Assembly (NCBI GenBank): GCA_903885795.1
Contig: CAISJV010000029.1
Span: 62,001-126,000 of the forward strand
Origin: an uncultured delta proteobacterium
Lineage (GTDB): Bacteria > Desulfobacterota > Syntrophia > Syntrophales > UBA8958
DNA length: 64,000 nt
Direction of reading: 5' to 3'
The translations under genes and the position numbers were made by a program. Shown piece after piece: positions 33,815 to 42,861 of this stretch (positions within the stretch are counted from its first letter, which is position 1; each line of letters opens with the position of its first letter). The notes below the pieces were generated by a model. It did not search any database. It was not told where the DNA came from and saw only the letters and a program-made list of their open reading frames with translations.

Positions 33815-34354
33815 ATGGCGAGGAATATCGGAAAACAACGGTGGACTGCGGAACCAGAACTTTTGCGGCAGTTCCATGAAGGAAGATCGCACATTACGTG
33901 CCCCAAGTGTCATACCTCCCTCGGAGATGCCTGGGAAGAAAAAGGGGAAAGATCATATCAATACGTTGTCGGTTTGAAGCACCAGTTTCAGGAAGGAAGG
34001 CGGCACATTGCTTGTCCCCGGTGTTCTTTCCTCCTCGGAGAGGTGTACTGGCTCCCCCCGACTTTGGGTGAAAGGATCCAGTATGTCTGCGAATATACCA
34101 CAGCCGATATGAGCTTTAGGACCAGGTGGGTTGTGTCACTGATAATTGCGGTGGCGATAATGGGGGTTATGATGGGCTTTGTCCTTCATGATTCAAGAAT
34201 GTCGCTGGTAGCGTATGTTTCTTCTGTAAAGCTCGCTTGGCTCTTATTGGCTGGGCTGATGATTTTCGCGTTTATTTGGCTCTTCCTCTCTCCCGGAAGC
34301 GGGCGTTATGCCGCTGACGATGACTGGTTGTACTGGTTTAACCACAGGCATTAA
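33815..34354 (+). CDS. Membrane protein with duplicated zinc-knuckle module
   Basis: A 179-residue protein. Residues about 15-40 and 52-78 are two copies of the same unit: FHEGRSHITCPKCHTSLGDA and FQEGRRHIACPRCSFLLGEV, each with CPxC but no second pair, so both may jointly bind one zinc. Two membrane helices follow (VVSLIIAVAIMGVMMGFV and LAWLLLAGLMIFAFIWLFL). AAAGGAGG site at the ATG 33815. The operon ends in the terminator right after it. Confidence 0.65.
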   Translation: MARNIGKQRWTAEPELLRQFHEGRSHITCPKCHTSLGDAWEEKGERSYQYVVGLKHQFQEGRRHIACPRCSFLLGEVYWLPPTLGERIQYVCEYTTADMSFRTRWVVSLIIAVAIMGVMMGFVLHDSRMSLVAYVSSVKLAWLLLAGLMIFAFIWLFLSPGSGRYAADDDWLYWFNHRH

Positions 34355-34355
34355 A

Positions 34356-34388
34356 GGCCGCCTCTTTCGGGAGAGCGGCCTCTTTGTT
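34356..34388. terminator. Bidirectional terminator between converging genes
   Basis: GGCCGC (34356-34361) pairs with GCGGCC (34375-34380), followed by TCTTTGTTT. It lies between the plus-strand operon and the end of the minus-strand 34388 gene. Confidence 0.75.
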
Positions 34389-34732
34389 TAACCTGGTTTG
34401 CTTGCGGAGTCAGTTGCCGCTACTTCCAAGTATGCTACAAGCTTTCCAACAGCTACATCATCTATGTCGAGAATACCCACCAGGCCACCATACGTGTCGG
34501 CCTTTTCACTTACCGCAAAATAAAGCCTTCTGGTCCTCATTAAACAATCAATCGTGGTTACAGCGAGTGGCACAAGATGATTCTCCCCAACTTTCAAGAG
34601 GAAAGCATTGTCTGTCCTGACAAGCAGGAAAAGGGACGCATTTTCTGCGGCTGGTTCAGGGGCATGCTCAAATAGACACAGCAATCCGCTATCGAGAATT
34701 ATCTGCTTATAAGGCAATATCCAATTGTCCAT
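34388..34732 (-). CDS. Unrecognised 114-residue protein
   Basis: Starts MDNWILPYKQIILDSGLLCL; beta-rich, cytosolic. Last gene of the traG unit. AGGAGG site. Function unknown. Confidence 0.55.
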   Translation of the reverse strand: MDNWILPYKQIILDSGLLCLFEHAPEPAAENASLFLLVRTDNAFLLKVGENHLVPLAVTTIDCLMRTRRLYFAVSEKADTYGGLVGILDIDDVAVGKLVAYLEVAATDSASKPG

Positions 34733-34807
34733 TTCTCATTATCCTCCTTTGTTGCTTGGCATTTTATGCAGCTGTCCTAAAATATAGACAAACATTCTGG
34801 TGTTTCC

Positions 34808-37800
34808 TTAAGGAGGACCGAAAGCACGACCCGCGTTATAACTTCCTACTGTCCCCGTCCCCGTTGCTGCCGTCCCTGCTGCTTTTGCCGCTGACCCTTT
34901 CATTGCAAGGTCAACCATGCGAAATGTGCCGGCGAGTTCTGTAACCGTCTTCAGAACTCCTCCTCCTACTCCAGTTATGTCTTGCGCAGTCTCCTTGCTG
35001 AAACCTATGATCTCAAGGGAAGTCCTTGCACCGGCACTTACCATGCCCTTATACTCTACTCCACCGTCCTTCGATACTTTGTTGATGTCCTCATGCTCCA
35101 CGCTTCCAGCCTTGCTTTCCGATCTAACTTCAAGGCCAGTCTTCGGGTCGTATGTTTTCTGGACTAAGCCCTTGACGGAATCTGCTGTAGTCGCAGCGTG
35201 GACAAAGCTGGTTTGTGCGTTTACGAGATTCCCTCTGCCGTCATAATTGTATGTGCCTTCTGGCCGTTCATTTCGGTTTATCTGTGAGCTTATGTTCACA
35301 TTGCCGGTTTGCTGCATGTTTCGTGTGTCAATCTTATCGCCGGCTGTGTAGGTGTGGGAATTATCGAGAACACTCGATGTGCCAGCGAGAAATTTGTGGG
35401 AATTATCGTGAACAGCCGACTTCCCGTCTAAAAGTTTGTCGGAATTATCTGTAACCTTTGAACTACCTTTCCCCGTAATCTTGCTCGACGATATTTGCCC
35501 ATTGGCGAACTTTAAGTTGACTGTTTCGCCAACATTGGCTGTTTTTAAACCCAAGCTATCGAGCTTTGCATTCATGGCAGAGACATTTTCTTTCGTAACT
35601 GCTTGATTTATGCCGTCCGCCTGAGTCAATCCCTTGTAAAATGCCGCACTCTGTTCTCGGTCGTACATGTTAGCACCAGTAGCCATACCCATCTCGAAAA
35701 GTGCACTCGCTGAATAAGTACTTTTCATTTGGTTCAGGGCTTCTCCTTCCGCAGCTTGCTTGGTGCCCGTATGTGCGATAGCGCCTGTTTGGCCGACGGT
35801 CTTGACGGCTTGAACCACTTGGCCATCCACCATGTTGCCTGTTATCGCTTCTCCCACGGCTTCCCCGGTCAGTCCCGCCCGCGTCTCGCCAGCTTTAACC
35901 TTTCCGCCCGTATCGCCCTTGCCGGTTGCCTGAGCAATCTTATATACCCCGTTCATGCCGTCCGCACCGGCTAATTGCCCGGCAGTGTTTCCAATGTCAG
36001 TGGTGCCTTTGACCACACCTGCTCCTCCTCCCGCTACAATTAAACCTTCTACCCCGCCGAACTGAGGAATCATCCCTTGCAGCGTCTTAGCAGTCGTCAT
36101 GCCGCTCATCAGTTGCGGCATGTGCCCCGCTTGGCTTGATGCGATCGTGCTTGCCCCGATGTTGCTGTTTCCCATGCTCATGTTCCCCATGGTCAGGTTT
36201 CCCATGCCCACGACCTGTGCCCCGGTGCTTGATGCAGTCGCAGGCGCCGCGCCGCCTCCAACTGCCTGAATCGCTGCTTGCATTGCATAGGCGCCGCCAG
36301 AAACGAGCCCCCAGGCTATTGCCGGAACTACCGGAGCAAGCGATCCGACATAACCCAGAGTCAGCTCAAGCTGATCCGCGATGAGATCCATCGTTTTCAG
36401 GGAAGGCGACTTTGCATTTGCCGTAATGAAGATGTTGTCCATTACCCGGGTTACTTCTTGATCGGCGTAAAGGTTTATAATAACGTAGATTGGCACCCAC
36501 AGTTGCAGCCAGAGTGCGATTTTGCCATAAAAGAGCACGGCGGACAGGCCGCCGAATATGAAAAACAGCGGCAGTAGAACGGACAGGCCGTATATGAGGC
36601 CTTCCACAATTGCCCGTGTGGTATGGACTATCGTATTGAAAAACTTCGCGGCAGTGAGCCATCCGGCGGTCGTTGACCGCCTCGATGCGGTTATAGCCGT
36701 GGAGGTAGGACTGCCCATATAGGCGAGATATGTGTCCATGGAATCCCGCAAGAGGTTCGCGGCGGCGATTGTCTTGAGTATTGTATTACTGTGTACTGAA
36801 CTGTTCGCAAAATATCTGTTCGTTACCGATGTCGTCAGCGCCCCGGTGCCAAGGTTCAAGGGATTGCCCGCTCCTGAAAGACTGGACAATCCGGCATTCC
36901 CCGATAGCTTTATCTCGATGTCTTTGCGCCATGGAACGATGTAGGTGTTCCATTTCGCGTCTATCTCGTCTATGGCGACCGCGCAGGTTGCCCACCCCGT
37001 ATCGTTCGGAGAACTGATCACCACATGCGGAGTTCTATATAAACTGCTTTTGAGGTGCGTCATGAGGTCTCCGGTCGTGGTCATATCGTCCATACTCGCA
37101 GTTTTCACGCCTGCGGTGCCGTCAAGAGACGCATAGTTGGGAAACACGCATTTGATGTAATACTCCCGAAGCGATGCCGTTATGAGAAAGGCGTCCGAAG
37201 GCATCTCCGTGCTGCTACTGTTGGGGGGGTAGATGTTCATAAGAGCGTCGGTGTATTTCGCGCCGAGGGCAATGCCGCCGTTCCTGAACTGCAAGGCGTC
37301 GGGCAGGGCGAACACCGTCTCGAACTCCTTGCCTATCCCATCACCAATCGTGGACATCATGTGAGGGATAAACGCGCTTGGAAATGGCACGTTGCCCACC
37401 ACCTGTGACTGTGATGGGTCCACCCGGTCAATGATCGCGACTGTGGCCCTTGGACTCAAGAATAGGCCGACTGCAACTAAAGCAGTTAATGCGACGGATA
37501 TGATCGTGGTAAAGCCCTCGCCTTTATATACCTCCCCGCCGCCTGCCTTTGCCATGCCGCCAGCGCCAATAAAGTTAGACATCGAAATCATCACGCCATA
37601 CAGCAACATAAGAATCAGTCCGATCTTGACCAGGCTGTGAACGAGTCCGCCACTCGTTATCATGGCGACGCCGTTGAAGATGGTAGCCAGAAAGTTCCCA
37701 GAACCATAGGCATAGACCTCGAATGTACGGCCCGTGTCAAACCAGTAAATCTGAGCAAAGGCCACTTCCGGCGCCACTACCAGAAATACGGTTAGCAAAA

Positions 37801-37828
37801 TAACAGATGCTGTTTTATTTTGGTCCAT
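34808..37828 (-). CDS. traG: F-type conjugative transfer protein TraG (mating-pair stabilisation)
   Basis: A 1006-residue inner-membrane protein. A signal-anchor start (MDQNKTASVILLTVFLVVAP) and the TraG N-terminal pattern FEVYAYGSGNFLATIFNGVA are followed by helices around residues 60-130, 410-520 and 485-520. The large C-terminal half is Gly, Ser and Ala-rich with short repeats (DNSDKLLDGKSAVHDNSHKF, then AGTSSVLDNSHTY) and would reach into the periplasm or be cleaved, as the F TraG C-terminal domain is. In F, TraG joins pilus assembly and mating-pair formation. One base after traH; SD weak within the traH end. Confidence 0.85.
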   Translation of the reverse strand: MDQNKTASVILLTVFLVVAPEVAFAQIYWFDTGRTFEVYAYGSGNFLATIFNGVAMITSGGLVHSLVKIGLILMLLYGVMISMSNFIGAGGMAKAGGGEVYKGEGFTTIISVALTALVAVGLFLSPRATVAIIDRVDPSQSQVVGNVPFPSAFIPHMMSTIGDGIGKEFETVFALPDALQFRNGGIALGAKYTDALMNIYPPNSSSTEMPSDAFLITASLREYYIKCVFPNYASLDGTAGVKTASMDDMTTTGDLMTHLKSSLYRTPHVVISSPNDTGWATCAVAIDEIDAKWNTYIVPWRKDIEIKLSGNAGLSSLSGAGNPLNLGTGALTTSVTNRYFANSSVHSNTILKTIAAANLLRDSMDTYLAYMGSPTSTAITASRRSTTAGWLTAAKFFNTIVHTTRAIVEGLIYGLSVLLPLFFIFGGLSAVLFYGKIALWLQLWVPIYVIINLYADQEVTRVMDNIFITANAKSPSLKTMDLIADQLELTLGYVGSLAPVVPAIAWGLVSGGAYAMQAAIQAVGGGAAPATASSTGAQVVGMGNLTMGNMSMGNSNIGASTIASSQAGHMPQLMSGMTTAKTLQGMIPQFGGVEGLIVAGGGAGVVKGTTDIGNTAGQLAGADGMNGVYKIAQATGKGDTGGKVKAGETRAGLTGEAVGEAITGNMVDGQVVQAVKTVGQTGAIAHTGTKQAAEGEALNQMKSTYSASALFEMGMATGANMYDREQSAAFYKGLTQADGINQAVTKENVSAMNAKLDSLGLKTANVGETVNLKFANGQISSSKITGKGSSKVTDNSDKLLDGKSAVHDNSHKFLAGTSSVLDNSHTYTAGDKIDTRNMQQTGNVNISSQINRNERPEGTYNYDGRGNLVNAQTSFVHAATTADSVKGLVQKTYDPKTGLEVRSESKAGSVEHEDINKVSKDGGVEYKGMVSAGARTSLEIIGFSKETAQDITGVGGGVLKTVTELAGTFRMVDLAMKGSAAKAAGTAATGTGTVGSYNAGRAFGPP

Positions 37829-39220
37829 TTATGCTCCGGGTATCTTATAAGCCAGTGCCTGATTTACTGTATGTGAAGCTAATGCCGCGACTTTCGCATC
37901 TATGCTTGCCATGAAGGTAATTAAAGTAGCCTGCATTTCAAGGCCCTTCATATATTTACCAAATAACTCCGTTCTTGACTCTCGAACTTGTCTTACCTCC
38001 GAGGCGTAATCAGCAGTGGTCAAGCCGCACAAGTCACCTATAGAGGTTTTCCCCCCCTCGAATAGCTTGACGTAGTTTTCAATTGCTTGCCATGCCATCA
38101 TAGCACCTGCGACCTCCGAAGTGAGGTCGATGAGTGCGTTGGCAAGCTGCTCGGAATACGCGAGCGAATGCTGCAGCATATACGCCACAGGTGGAATAGG
38201 CATCGCATTTACGAACGCCTTTTCGTCATCGGTAAGCGTTGTTTTTGCTTTGTATTTGGTAAGAATACCTTCCATTTTAGTGCGGGAAAGCTTGGCGAAG
38301 CCACCCGTTGGCACTGTTACAGACGTAATGTTTTCGCATGTCTCTCCGTCACCAAATCCTCCGGATCCACATGTGAGCATCTTTAGGTCTCCGCCTTCCA
38401 CAAGGTCCGCAAGGTTCAGGGAAGCGGGCGTATAAGTGCAATCATCCGCGTCGGCACTGGTGGTCCATGTTCCCATAATGGAAACCATCATCTGTCTTTG
38501 GTCATTGGAGAGACCGGTCTTTGCCGCCGCCTGGGCGGTAGTAGAGCCTAACGATATAGCCTTTGTTCCATCTGCCTTTGCCGTGGCTGTATTGACCAGG
38601 GCATTATCTCTAAGCTTCCCTCTTATTTCGCTTTCTGTGCCGGCTGCACATTCAAGCCAGCCGGTCACGGGGTCGCCGCCGCCCTTTACCTGCTTGCACT
38701 TTTCCAGACTAGCCAAGCCTGCCCCGCTTGCCGCAGTGTTGACCAGAGCCTTCGCAGCCATGCAGGAGTCCATATTAAATTTGTTCATCGCGTTCATAAC
38801 AGACCTCAAATCCTTTATTACGCTATTGCATGTGGGGCAGACAGCCTCAAGACCGAGAGAAAAGGCGTAACCGAGGGCGTTCTGCCCTACTTTCTTGGCG
38901 AACGCAACAAACTGGTCGGCATTTATAAAAGAAAACGATCCGCCGAAAATGTCTATCCCGCCGCAGCCCGCCTTGATCTCCGGCGCCTTGATTGAAAAAG
39001 GTTGCAAGGTGTCTTGCGGCATTCGCGCCGATATGGATCCGCCGACGATGAATCCTCTGGTCTGGGCTTCATAAGCGCCAGGCGATGTGACGTTTACCCG
39101 CCCGCCGTAACGCGTAAACATATCGTTGAGCGAGGCGTTCAAGTCAGCATTTGCAAGCGACGCAGGACTAATTACCAGGATAATTAGAAGCGGAAACGCC
39201 CATATTTTCTGTAATGGCAT
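37829..39220 (-). CDS. traH: F-type conjugative transfer protein TraH
   Basis: A 463-residue periplasmic protein with a signal peptide (IWAFPLLIILVISPASLANA). It carries TraH features: DMFTRYGGRVNVTSPGAYEA near the start, CGGIDIFGGSFSFINADQFV at about 85-105, and Cys pairs (CPTC, CNSV) for disulfides. TraH works with TraF, TraU and others in the pilus-extension apparatus. The ATG at 39220 is used because GGAGG lies upstream; it overlaps traF by about 50 bases. Confidence 0.92.
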   Translation of the reverse strand: MPLQKIWAFPLLIILVISPASLANADLNASLNDMFTRYGGRVNVTSPGAYEAQTRGFIVGGSISARMPQDTLQPFSIKAPEIKAGCGGIDIFGGSFSFINADQFVAFAKKVGQNALGYAFSLGLEAVCPTCNSVIKDLRSVMNAMNKFNMDSCMAAKALVNTAASGAGLASLEKCKQVKGGGDPVTGWLECAAGTESEIRGKLRDNALVNTATAKADGTKAISLGSTTAQAAAKTGLSNDQRQMMVSIMGTWTTSADADDCTYTPASLNLADLVEGGDLKMLTCGSGGFGDGETCENITSVTVPTGGFAKLSRTKMEGILTKYKAKTTLTDDEKAFVNAMPIPPVAYMLQHSLAYSEQLANALIDLTSEVAGAMMAWQAIENYVKLFEGGKTSIGDLCGLTTADYASEVRQVRESRTELFGKYMKGLEMQATLITFMASIDAKVAALASHTVNQALAYKIPGA

Positions 39221-39938
39221 AATGATAAATCCTCCTTTCAAGCTCCGATAACGCCATGTAGCCCGTTCCTATTTGTTCAAACCTGTCCGAGCCGGGATAC
39301 GCGAGAAACCACGATGGCACCGTTTCGACGCCAAGCCTCTCAGCTATTCCGTTATTCGGCCTAGTATCCTCGAACTCCGGCAAGGGATCGTCAATCGATA
39401 CGGGCAATACGACGAAGCTCTCGTACTTTCGTCTGAATTCTGACACGACTGTCGCAGAGCGACGGCAACTGTCGCAGCCGGCACTGTAAATGAAAAACAG
39501 ACCTGCCTGTGTTCCAATCTGGGCCACCGCATTTTGTATGTCATCGTTGACCTGCTCGGTTCCGGTAGTCAAATACAGGTCGGGATACTTCATAAGCATA
39601 CGTTGCCAGACATTGGCGAATTTCTGGGACATATCCGTAGAATCCTTCTGAAACTTCATGTAACTTACAACATTTTCCTCGGTCGGGTTTACGAGGGCCT
39701 CGCTGAGGAGCCTTTCACCCTGCCGTTTGATGAGATCGGACGGCAGAGAATCAGGCTTGTTGTCCGGCATGGATGGAGAGGAATTTCTGTTATACTCAGG
39801 TTCCGGTTGGGGATCCTGGTAGAAAAACCACCCTTCGTCATGCTTTTCCCACCATTTAGTGGCGGTCACTGCGTCCGGTGTGAACACGGAAAAAAAGAGA
39901 AATGCAAGCATGACCACCGGAACTATTCGATTAATCAT
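39168..39938 (-). CDS. traF: F-type conjugative transfer protein TraF (thioredoxin-like)
   Basis: A 256-residue periplasmic protein with a signal peptide (start MINRIVPVVMLAFLFFSVFT). A thioredoxin-like C-terminal domain carries FFIYSAGCDSCRR, a CxxC site, and VPSWFLAY (cis-Pro loop). In F, TraF lacks the CxxC, while many F-like relatives keep it, so this one may be a working disulfide enzyme for TraH, TraU and TraN. Eight-base overlap with trbI. Confidence 0.9.
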   Translation of the reverse strand: MINRIVPVVMLAFLFFSVFTPDAVTATKWWEKHDEGWFFYQDPQPEPEYNRNSSPSMPDNKPDSLPSDLIKRQGERLLSEALVNPTEENVVSYMKFQKDSTDMSQKFANVWQRMLMKYPDLYLTTGTEQVNDDIQNAVAQIGTQAGLFFIYSAGCDSCRRSATVVSEFRRKYESFVVLPVSIDDPLPEFEDTRPNNGIAERLGVETVPSWFLAYPGSDRFEQIGTGYMALSELERRIYHYAITENMGVSASNYPGN

Positions 39939-40395
39939 AGCTTTTCTGAGGGGCGGGGCCCCTCTTTAATGTGTTTGCCAGCGCCTCGGTCGCGTCAGTC
40001 GCGGCGGCGCCACCGAGATAGATGTCCTTCAAAAGGACAAGCCGGCTTCCTCCGTTGCCAAGGCGGATTAGCCCCTGGTCAAGTTGAACAAGGAATATTG
40101 ATAGATCCTTGTCTGCTGCGGCGATTGTCTCATCGTTAGGGTTTTTCTTGTAGTTTTCCAGCAACTCCTTTTTCTTGCCCTCCACAATGCTCTTCACGTC
40201 AACTACATATATCTCGACGGTGTTTGCTTTGGCGAACCACCAGCCGCTGGCCGCACCCGCCGCAAGGGAAACGACAAGGCAAATAGATAGATAAATGAGG
40301 GCTGTCCGGGGAGCCGGGGAAGCAGGTTTCGGAAGGGCAGCCTCAGCAAGGGGGGGGAACTGCGATACGTCTTCGGTGTGTTCCATGTTTTCCAT
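39931..40395 (-). CDS. trbI: F-type conjugative transfer protein TrbI
   Basis: A 154-residue bitopic inner-membrane protein: Pro-rich cytosolic start, one helix (ALIYLSICLVVSLAAGAASG), then VEIYVVDVKSIVEGKKKELL and a helical end, as in TrbI, which affects pilus retraction in F. AAGGAGG site; box 40414-40423 lies 19 bases before the start, giving a nearly leaderless transcript. First gene of the trbI-traF-traH-traG unit. Confidence 0.78.
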   Translation of the reverse strand: MENMEHTEDVSQFPPLAEAALPKPASPAPRTALIYLSICLVVSLAAGAASGWWFAKANTVEIYVVDVKSIVEGKKKELLENYKKNPNDETIAAADKDLSIFLVQLDQGLIRLGNGGSRLVLLKDIYLGGAAATDATEALANTLKRGPAPQKSYD

Positions 40396-40413
40396 TCATT
40401 CCTCCTTCATTCG

Positions 40414-40423
40414 TATTACTTCC
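40414..40423 (-). promoter_or_regulatory. GGAAGTAATA box upstream of trbI
   Basis: Minus strand GGAAGTAATAC, 19 bases before the trbI start and directly downstream of a terminator, marking a new transcription unit. If TAATAC acts as the -10 element, the start point would fall just before the ribosome site. Confidence 0.6.
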
Positions 40424-40430
40424 ATCGGGC

Positions 40431-40466
40431 AAAAAAAAACGCCCGGTTCGAATCCAGGCGTTTTTT
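40431..40466 (-). terminator. Rho-independent terminator of the VWA operon
   Basis: AAAAAACGCC and GGCGTTTTTT pair around a 13-base loop; symmetrical, so it can act both ways. It lies 13 bases after the stop of the VWA gene and just before the trbI box. Confidence 0.85.
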
Positions 40467-40478
40467 AGTTCAAATTGT

Positions 40479-42452
40479 TCAGGCAACCATCCTCTTTTTC
40501 AGGAGGGCGTCTTTTAACAGAGCGTGCAGGGCCTTCGGCAACTGCTCGATCATGGTAATGACCGTCACACTCTCATTATCGATCCAGTCGCATGTAATGG
40601 CGAGTGGATTTGGTAACTTACTCAGAAGCACAACATATACCTCAATCCCGTGCCGCCGCAACTTATCTACCGCTTTTTTCGCGTGCCAGTCATTGTCAGG
40701 TTGCCCATCGGTGAAGAGAATGGATATCTTTCTTGTTTCCGGACGGTGGCTCAACATCATCCCCGCCCAGAGAGCAGCCTCGGCCATAGGTGTCCCGCCG
40801 AAACCGATGATGTCCCAGAACTGTTCGGGCCTGCAACGCTCCTCAAAACCTTTAGCCAGCATAACGTCGGAACCCGCGTAGATGTCCTCGCCAGGATATA
40901 GTCCTATACAATGCGTTATTCCCGGAAGGCTTTCCAGGCTGCGGGATGTAATATACGCAGACTGAATTGCCAGGGTCATGTCTTCACCTTTCATGGAACC
41001 GGATTTATCAATCATCAATGCGATTGCCGTATTGACCATCTCTCGTTTCCGTCGGTTTAGGAAAACCCTGTTGTCGGGCGTCTGAGCGCCTACGAGGTGG
41101 ACTGACCGAGAGTCGATTCGACTACCTACCATCGCCGGGTAATTCTGTTTGAGGCCGATCGCCTGGAACAAACCAGCCAACTGGGTTTTCATTTTAGCGG
41201 TTTTCAGACTTTCTTTAGCGAGCAGAGCCTTGAACGCCTCGAAAGCAACTTCGTGAAATGGGCTGATACGTGTATCTTTTATTGTTGATTTGGGTACGCA
41301 CACCTCCTCGTTAAGGCCTTTTCCCGCAATTTCCTTCACATTCTTTTCCTCAAGGGCATTCTTGAGCATTGCGCCCAGGTCAGTTACATCCTCGGTATGG
41401 TCCGGGGCATTCGCCAAATCCTTGAGGTTTTTTAGCTGCCGCTGAGTAAGAGGATCTTTTCCCGCTCCATCGCCAGATCCACCGACCTTGTCGGGCTTGG
41501 ACTTGGAAGGTTCATCGCCTCCGGCGTCTCCATCTTCATTTTCGCCCTTGTTGGGCTTTGAATTGGAAGGTTCACCGCCTCCAGTATCACCATCTTCATC
41601 TTCGCCCTCGTTGGACTTGGACTGGGAAAGTTCATCGCTTCCAGTATCACCATTTTCATTTTCGCCCTTGTCGGGCTTTGACTTGGAAGGTTCACCGCCT
41701 CCAGTATCACCATCTTCATCTTCGTCCTCATTGGACTTGGACTGGGAAGGTTCATCGCCTCTGGCATCACCATCTTCATCTTTGCCCTCGTTGGACTTGG
41801 ACTTTTCCTCCTTCTTGGCTTCCGGTTCTTTTGGAGGAGGAGGGGGGGCCGGAGGGGACTTTAGAAGCTGGTCCAGCTTGTCCCCCAGGTCTCGGCAGTC
41901 CAGTGTGGTCTGACAATCCTTCACCGTGTCCACGATTGCGGCGAATTCGTCGCAAAAGGGATCGCCAAACAAAGCGCGGCACATCGTTTCTGTAACGACT
42001 TCCCGCTCTGCCAATGCCTGTTGCCGGAGAATCCGCGTACGAGCGCGTGAGGCGGCCCAGACTTGCAGGGTTTGAATTGGCTGCTTCGTTATTGGGAAAC
42101 CGCCCTGTTTTACCACGGCTTCCAGCAGTTTCGCAGTGTTGATGGCGACACCGGGGTACTTCTCGCCCTGCTTACGCTCTATGCGAACGTCCTCAAGGAG
42201 GTTTACCCATTGGTTTTCGCGTGCACTGATGCCAAAGTTTGTCAAGGCGATATGGGCCGCCTCATGGTCGATGTACCCGCGAGCAAGAACCATCGCCTCC
42301 TCGTTGTCTTCCGGCAGGGAAGGGATAGTGATCTCCCTCCCGTCTGTGCCGGCTTCGCTGCCCCCGATAGTCAACACTACGCCACGCCTTTCAGCCAGGG
42401 CTTGCATTGCGATTCGGAGACCGCCGATCGTTTTGGAAATTTTGGTCTTCAT
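40479..42452 (-). CDS. CobT-like VWA-domain protein with acidic repeat linker
   Basis: A 657-residue protein. The N-terminal region has an HExxH-like DHEAAHIAL (about residue 83) and LLEDVRIERKQG, as in CobT-like proteins. A low-complexity linker (about 215-335) of about five 20-residue acidic repeats follows. The C-terminal VWA domain has the metal site IALMIDKSGSMKGEDM (DxSxS), then GGTPMAEAA and ILFTDGQPDND. CobT-like proteins pair with CobS/MoxR-type AAA ATPases, and such an ATPase lies at 44412 in the same operon. On mobile elements this pair is of unknown role, perhaps remodelling a replication or transfer complex. ATTACC, then AAGGAG, precede the ATG. Confidence 0.85.
   Translation of the reverse strand: MKTKISKTIGGLRIAMQALAERRGVVLTIGGSEAGTDGREITIPSLPEDNEEAMVLARGYIDHEAAHIALTNFGISARENQWVNLLEDVRIERKQGEKYPGVAINTAKLLEAVVKQGGFPITKQPIQTLQVWAASRARTRILRQQALAEREVVTETMCRALFGDPFCDEFAAIVDTVKDCQTTLDCRDLGDKLDQLLKSPPAPPPPPKEPEAKKEEKSKSNEGKDEDGDARGDEPSQSKSNEDEDEDGDTGGGEPSKSKPDKGENENGDTGSDELSQSKSNEGEDEDGDTGGGEPSNSKPNKGENEDGDAGGDEPSKSKPDKVGGSGDGAGKDPLTQRQLKNLKDLANAPDHTEDVTDLGAMLKNALEEKNVKEIAGKGLNEEVCVPKSTIKDTRISPFHEVAFEAFKALLAKESLKTAKMKTQLAGLFQAIGLKQNYPAMVGSRIDSRSVHLVGAQTPDNRVFLNRRKREMVNTAIALMIDKSGSMKGEDMTLAIQSAYITSRSLESLPGITHCIGLYPGEDIYAGSDVMLAKGFEERCRPEQFWDIIGFGGTPMAEAALWAGMMLSHRPETRKISILFTDGQPDNDWHAKKAVDKLRRHGIEVYVVLLSKLPNPLAITCDWIDNESVTVITMIEQLPKALHALLKDALLKKRMVA
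41480..41810. repeat. 60-bp tandem repeat inside the VWA gene
   Basis: About five imperfect copies of a 60-base unit encoding a Ser/Lys/Asn/Glu/Asp/Gly peptide (for example SKSNEGEDEDGDTGGGEPS). It is in frame, so copy-number change would only alter linker length. Confidence 0.8.
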
Positions 42453-42474
42453 GATTTGTTCTCCTTGAGGTAAT

Positions 42475-42807
42475 TTATTGACTTAGGCTGAATTGGAACG
42501 CCGAATTCCAGGCTCTCCCGAAAGGGGTGAATTCTACTTCTTCGTTCAGGATCTTGTTTACGGCTTGTTTATGGCAATCCTCGGAACACACTGAAACAAT
42601 ACTTCCGTTCCGTCCGAACGTCTTGTAGGCTTCTCCAGGTTCAATGCTTCTCCCGCAGGTATCGCAGATGAAGTTCTCTCTGGAGTAACAAGCGTGTAGA
42701 AATTCACAATTGCGGCACTCCGACAGATTGCCTAAGTTGCGGCAAATGTCATCCTCAATAGCCTCATTGAGGCTCTGGATGTGTTGATCTTCTGAAATTG
42801 TCTTCAT
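42475..42807 (-). CDS. Cys-rich protein (110 aa), possible zinc finger
   Basis: Two metal-site candidates: C-x2-C-x4-C (ECRNCEFLHAC) and CDTCGRSIEPGEAY, then CSEDCHKQAV, resembling small LIM/treble-clef zinc proteins. AGGAGG site. Unknown function; between DUF3150 and VWA genes. Confidence 0.6.
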   Translation of the reverse strand: MKTISEDQHIQSLNEAIEDDICRNLGNLSECRNCEFLHACYSRENFICDTCGRSIEPGEAYKTFGRNGSIVSVCSEDCHKQAVNKILNEEVEFTPFGRAWNSAFQFSLSQ

Positions 42808-42825
42808 GTTTTTCTCCTCCAAGAA

Positions 42826-42850
42826 AAGCGCCCCCTTGCGGGGGCGTCTC
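42826..42850 (-). terminator. Terminator-type hairpin within the operon
   Basis: CGCCCC/GGGGCG stem with a short loop, followed on the minus strand by CTTTTCTT. It lies between the DUF3150 gene and the 42475 gene and would shorten the operon unless read through. Confidence 0.65.
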
Positions 42851-42861
42851 GGTATGTAATG

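Noticed and set aside
41488..41995. Long plus-strand frames over the acidic linker
   Set aside because: They arise from the tandem repeat and mirror the coding strand of the VWA gene.
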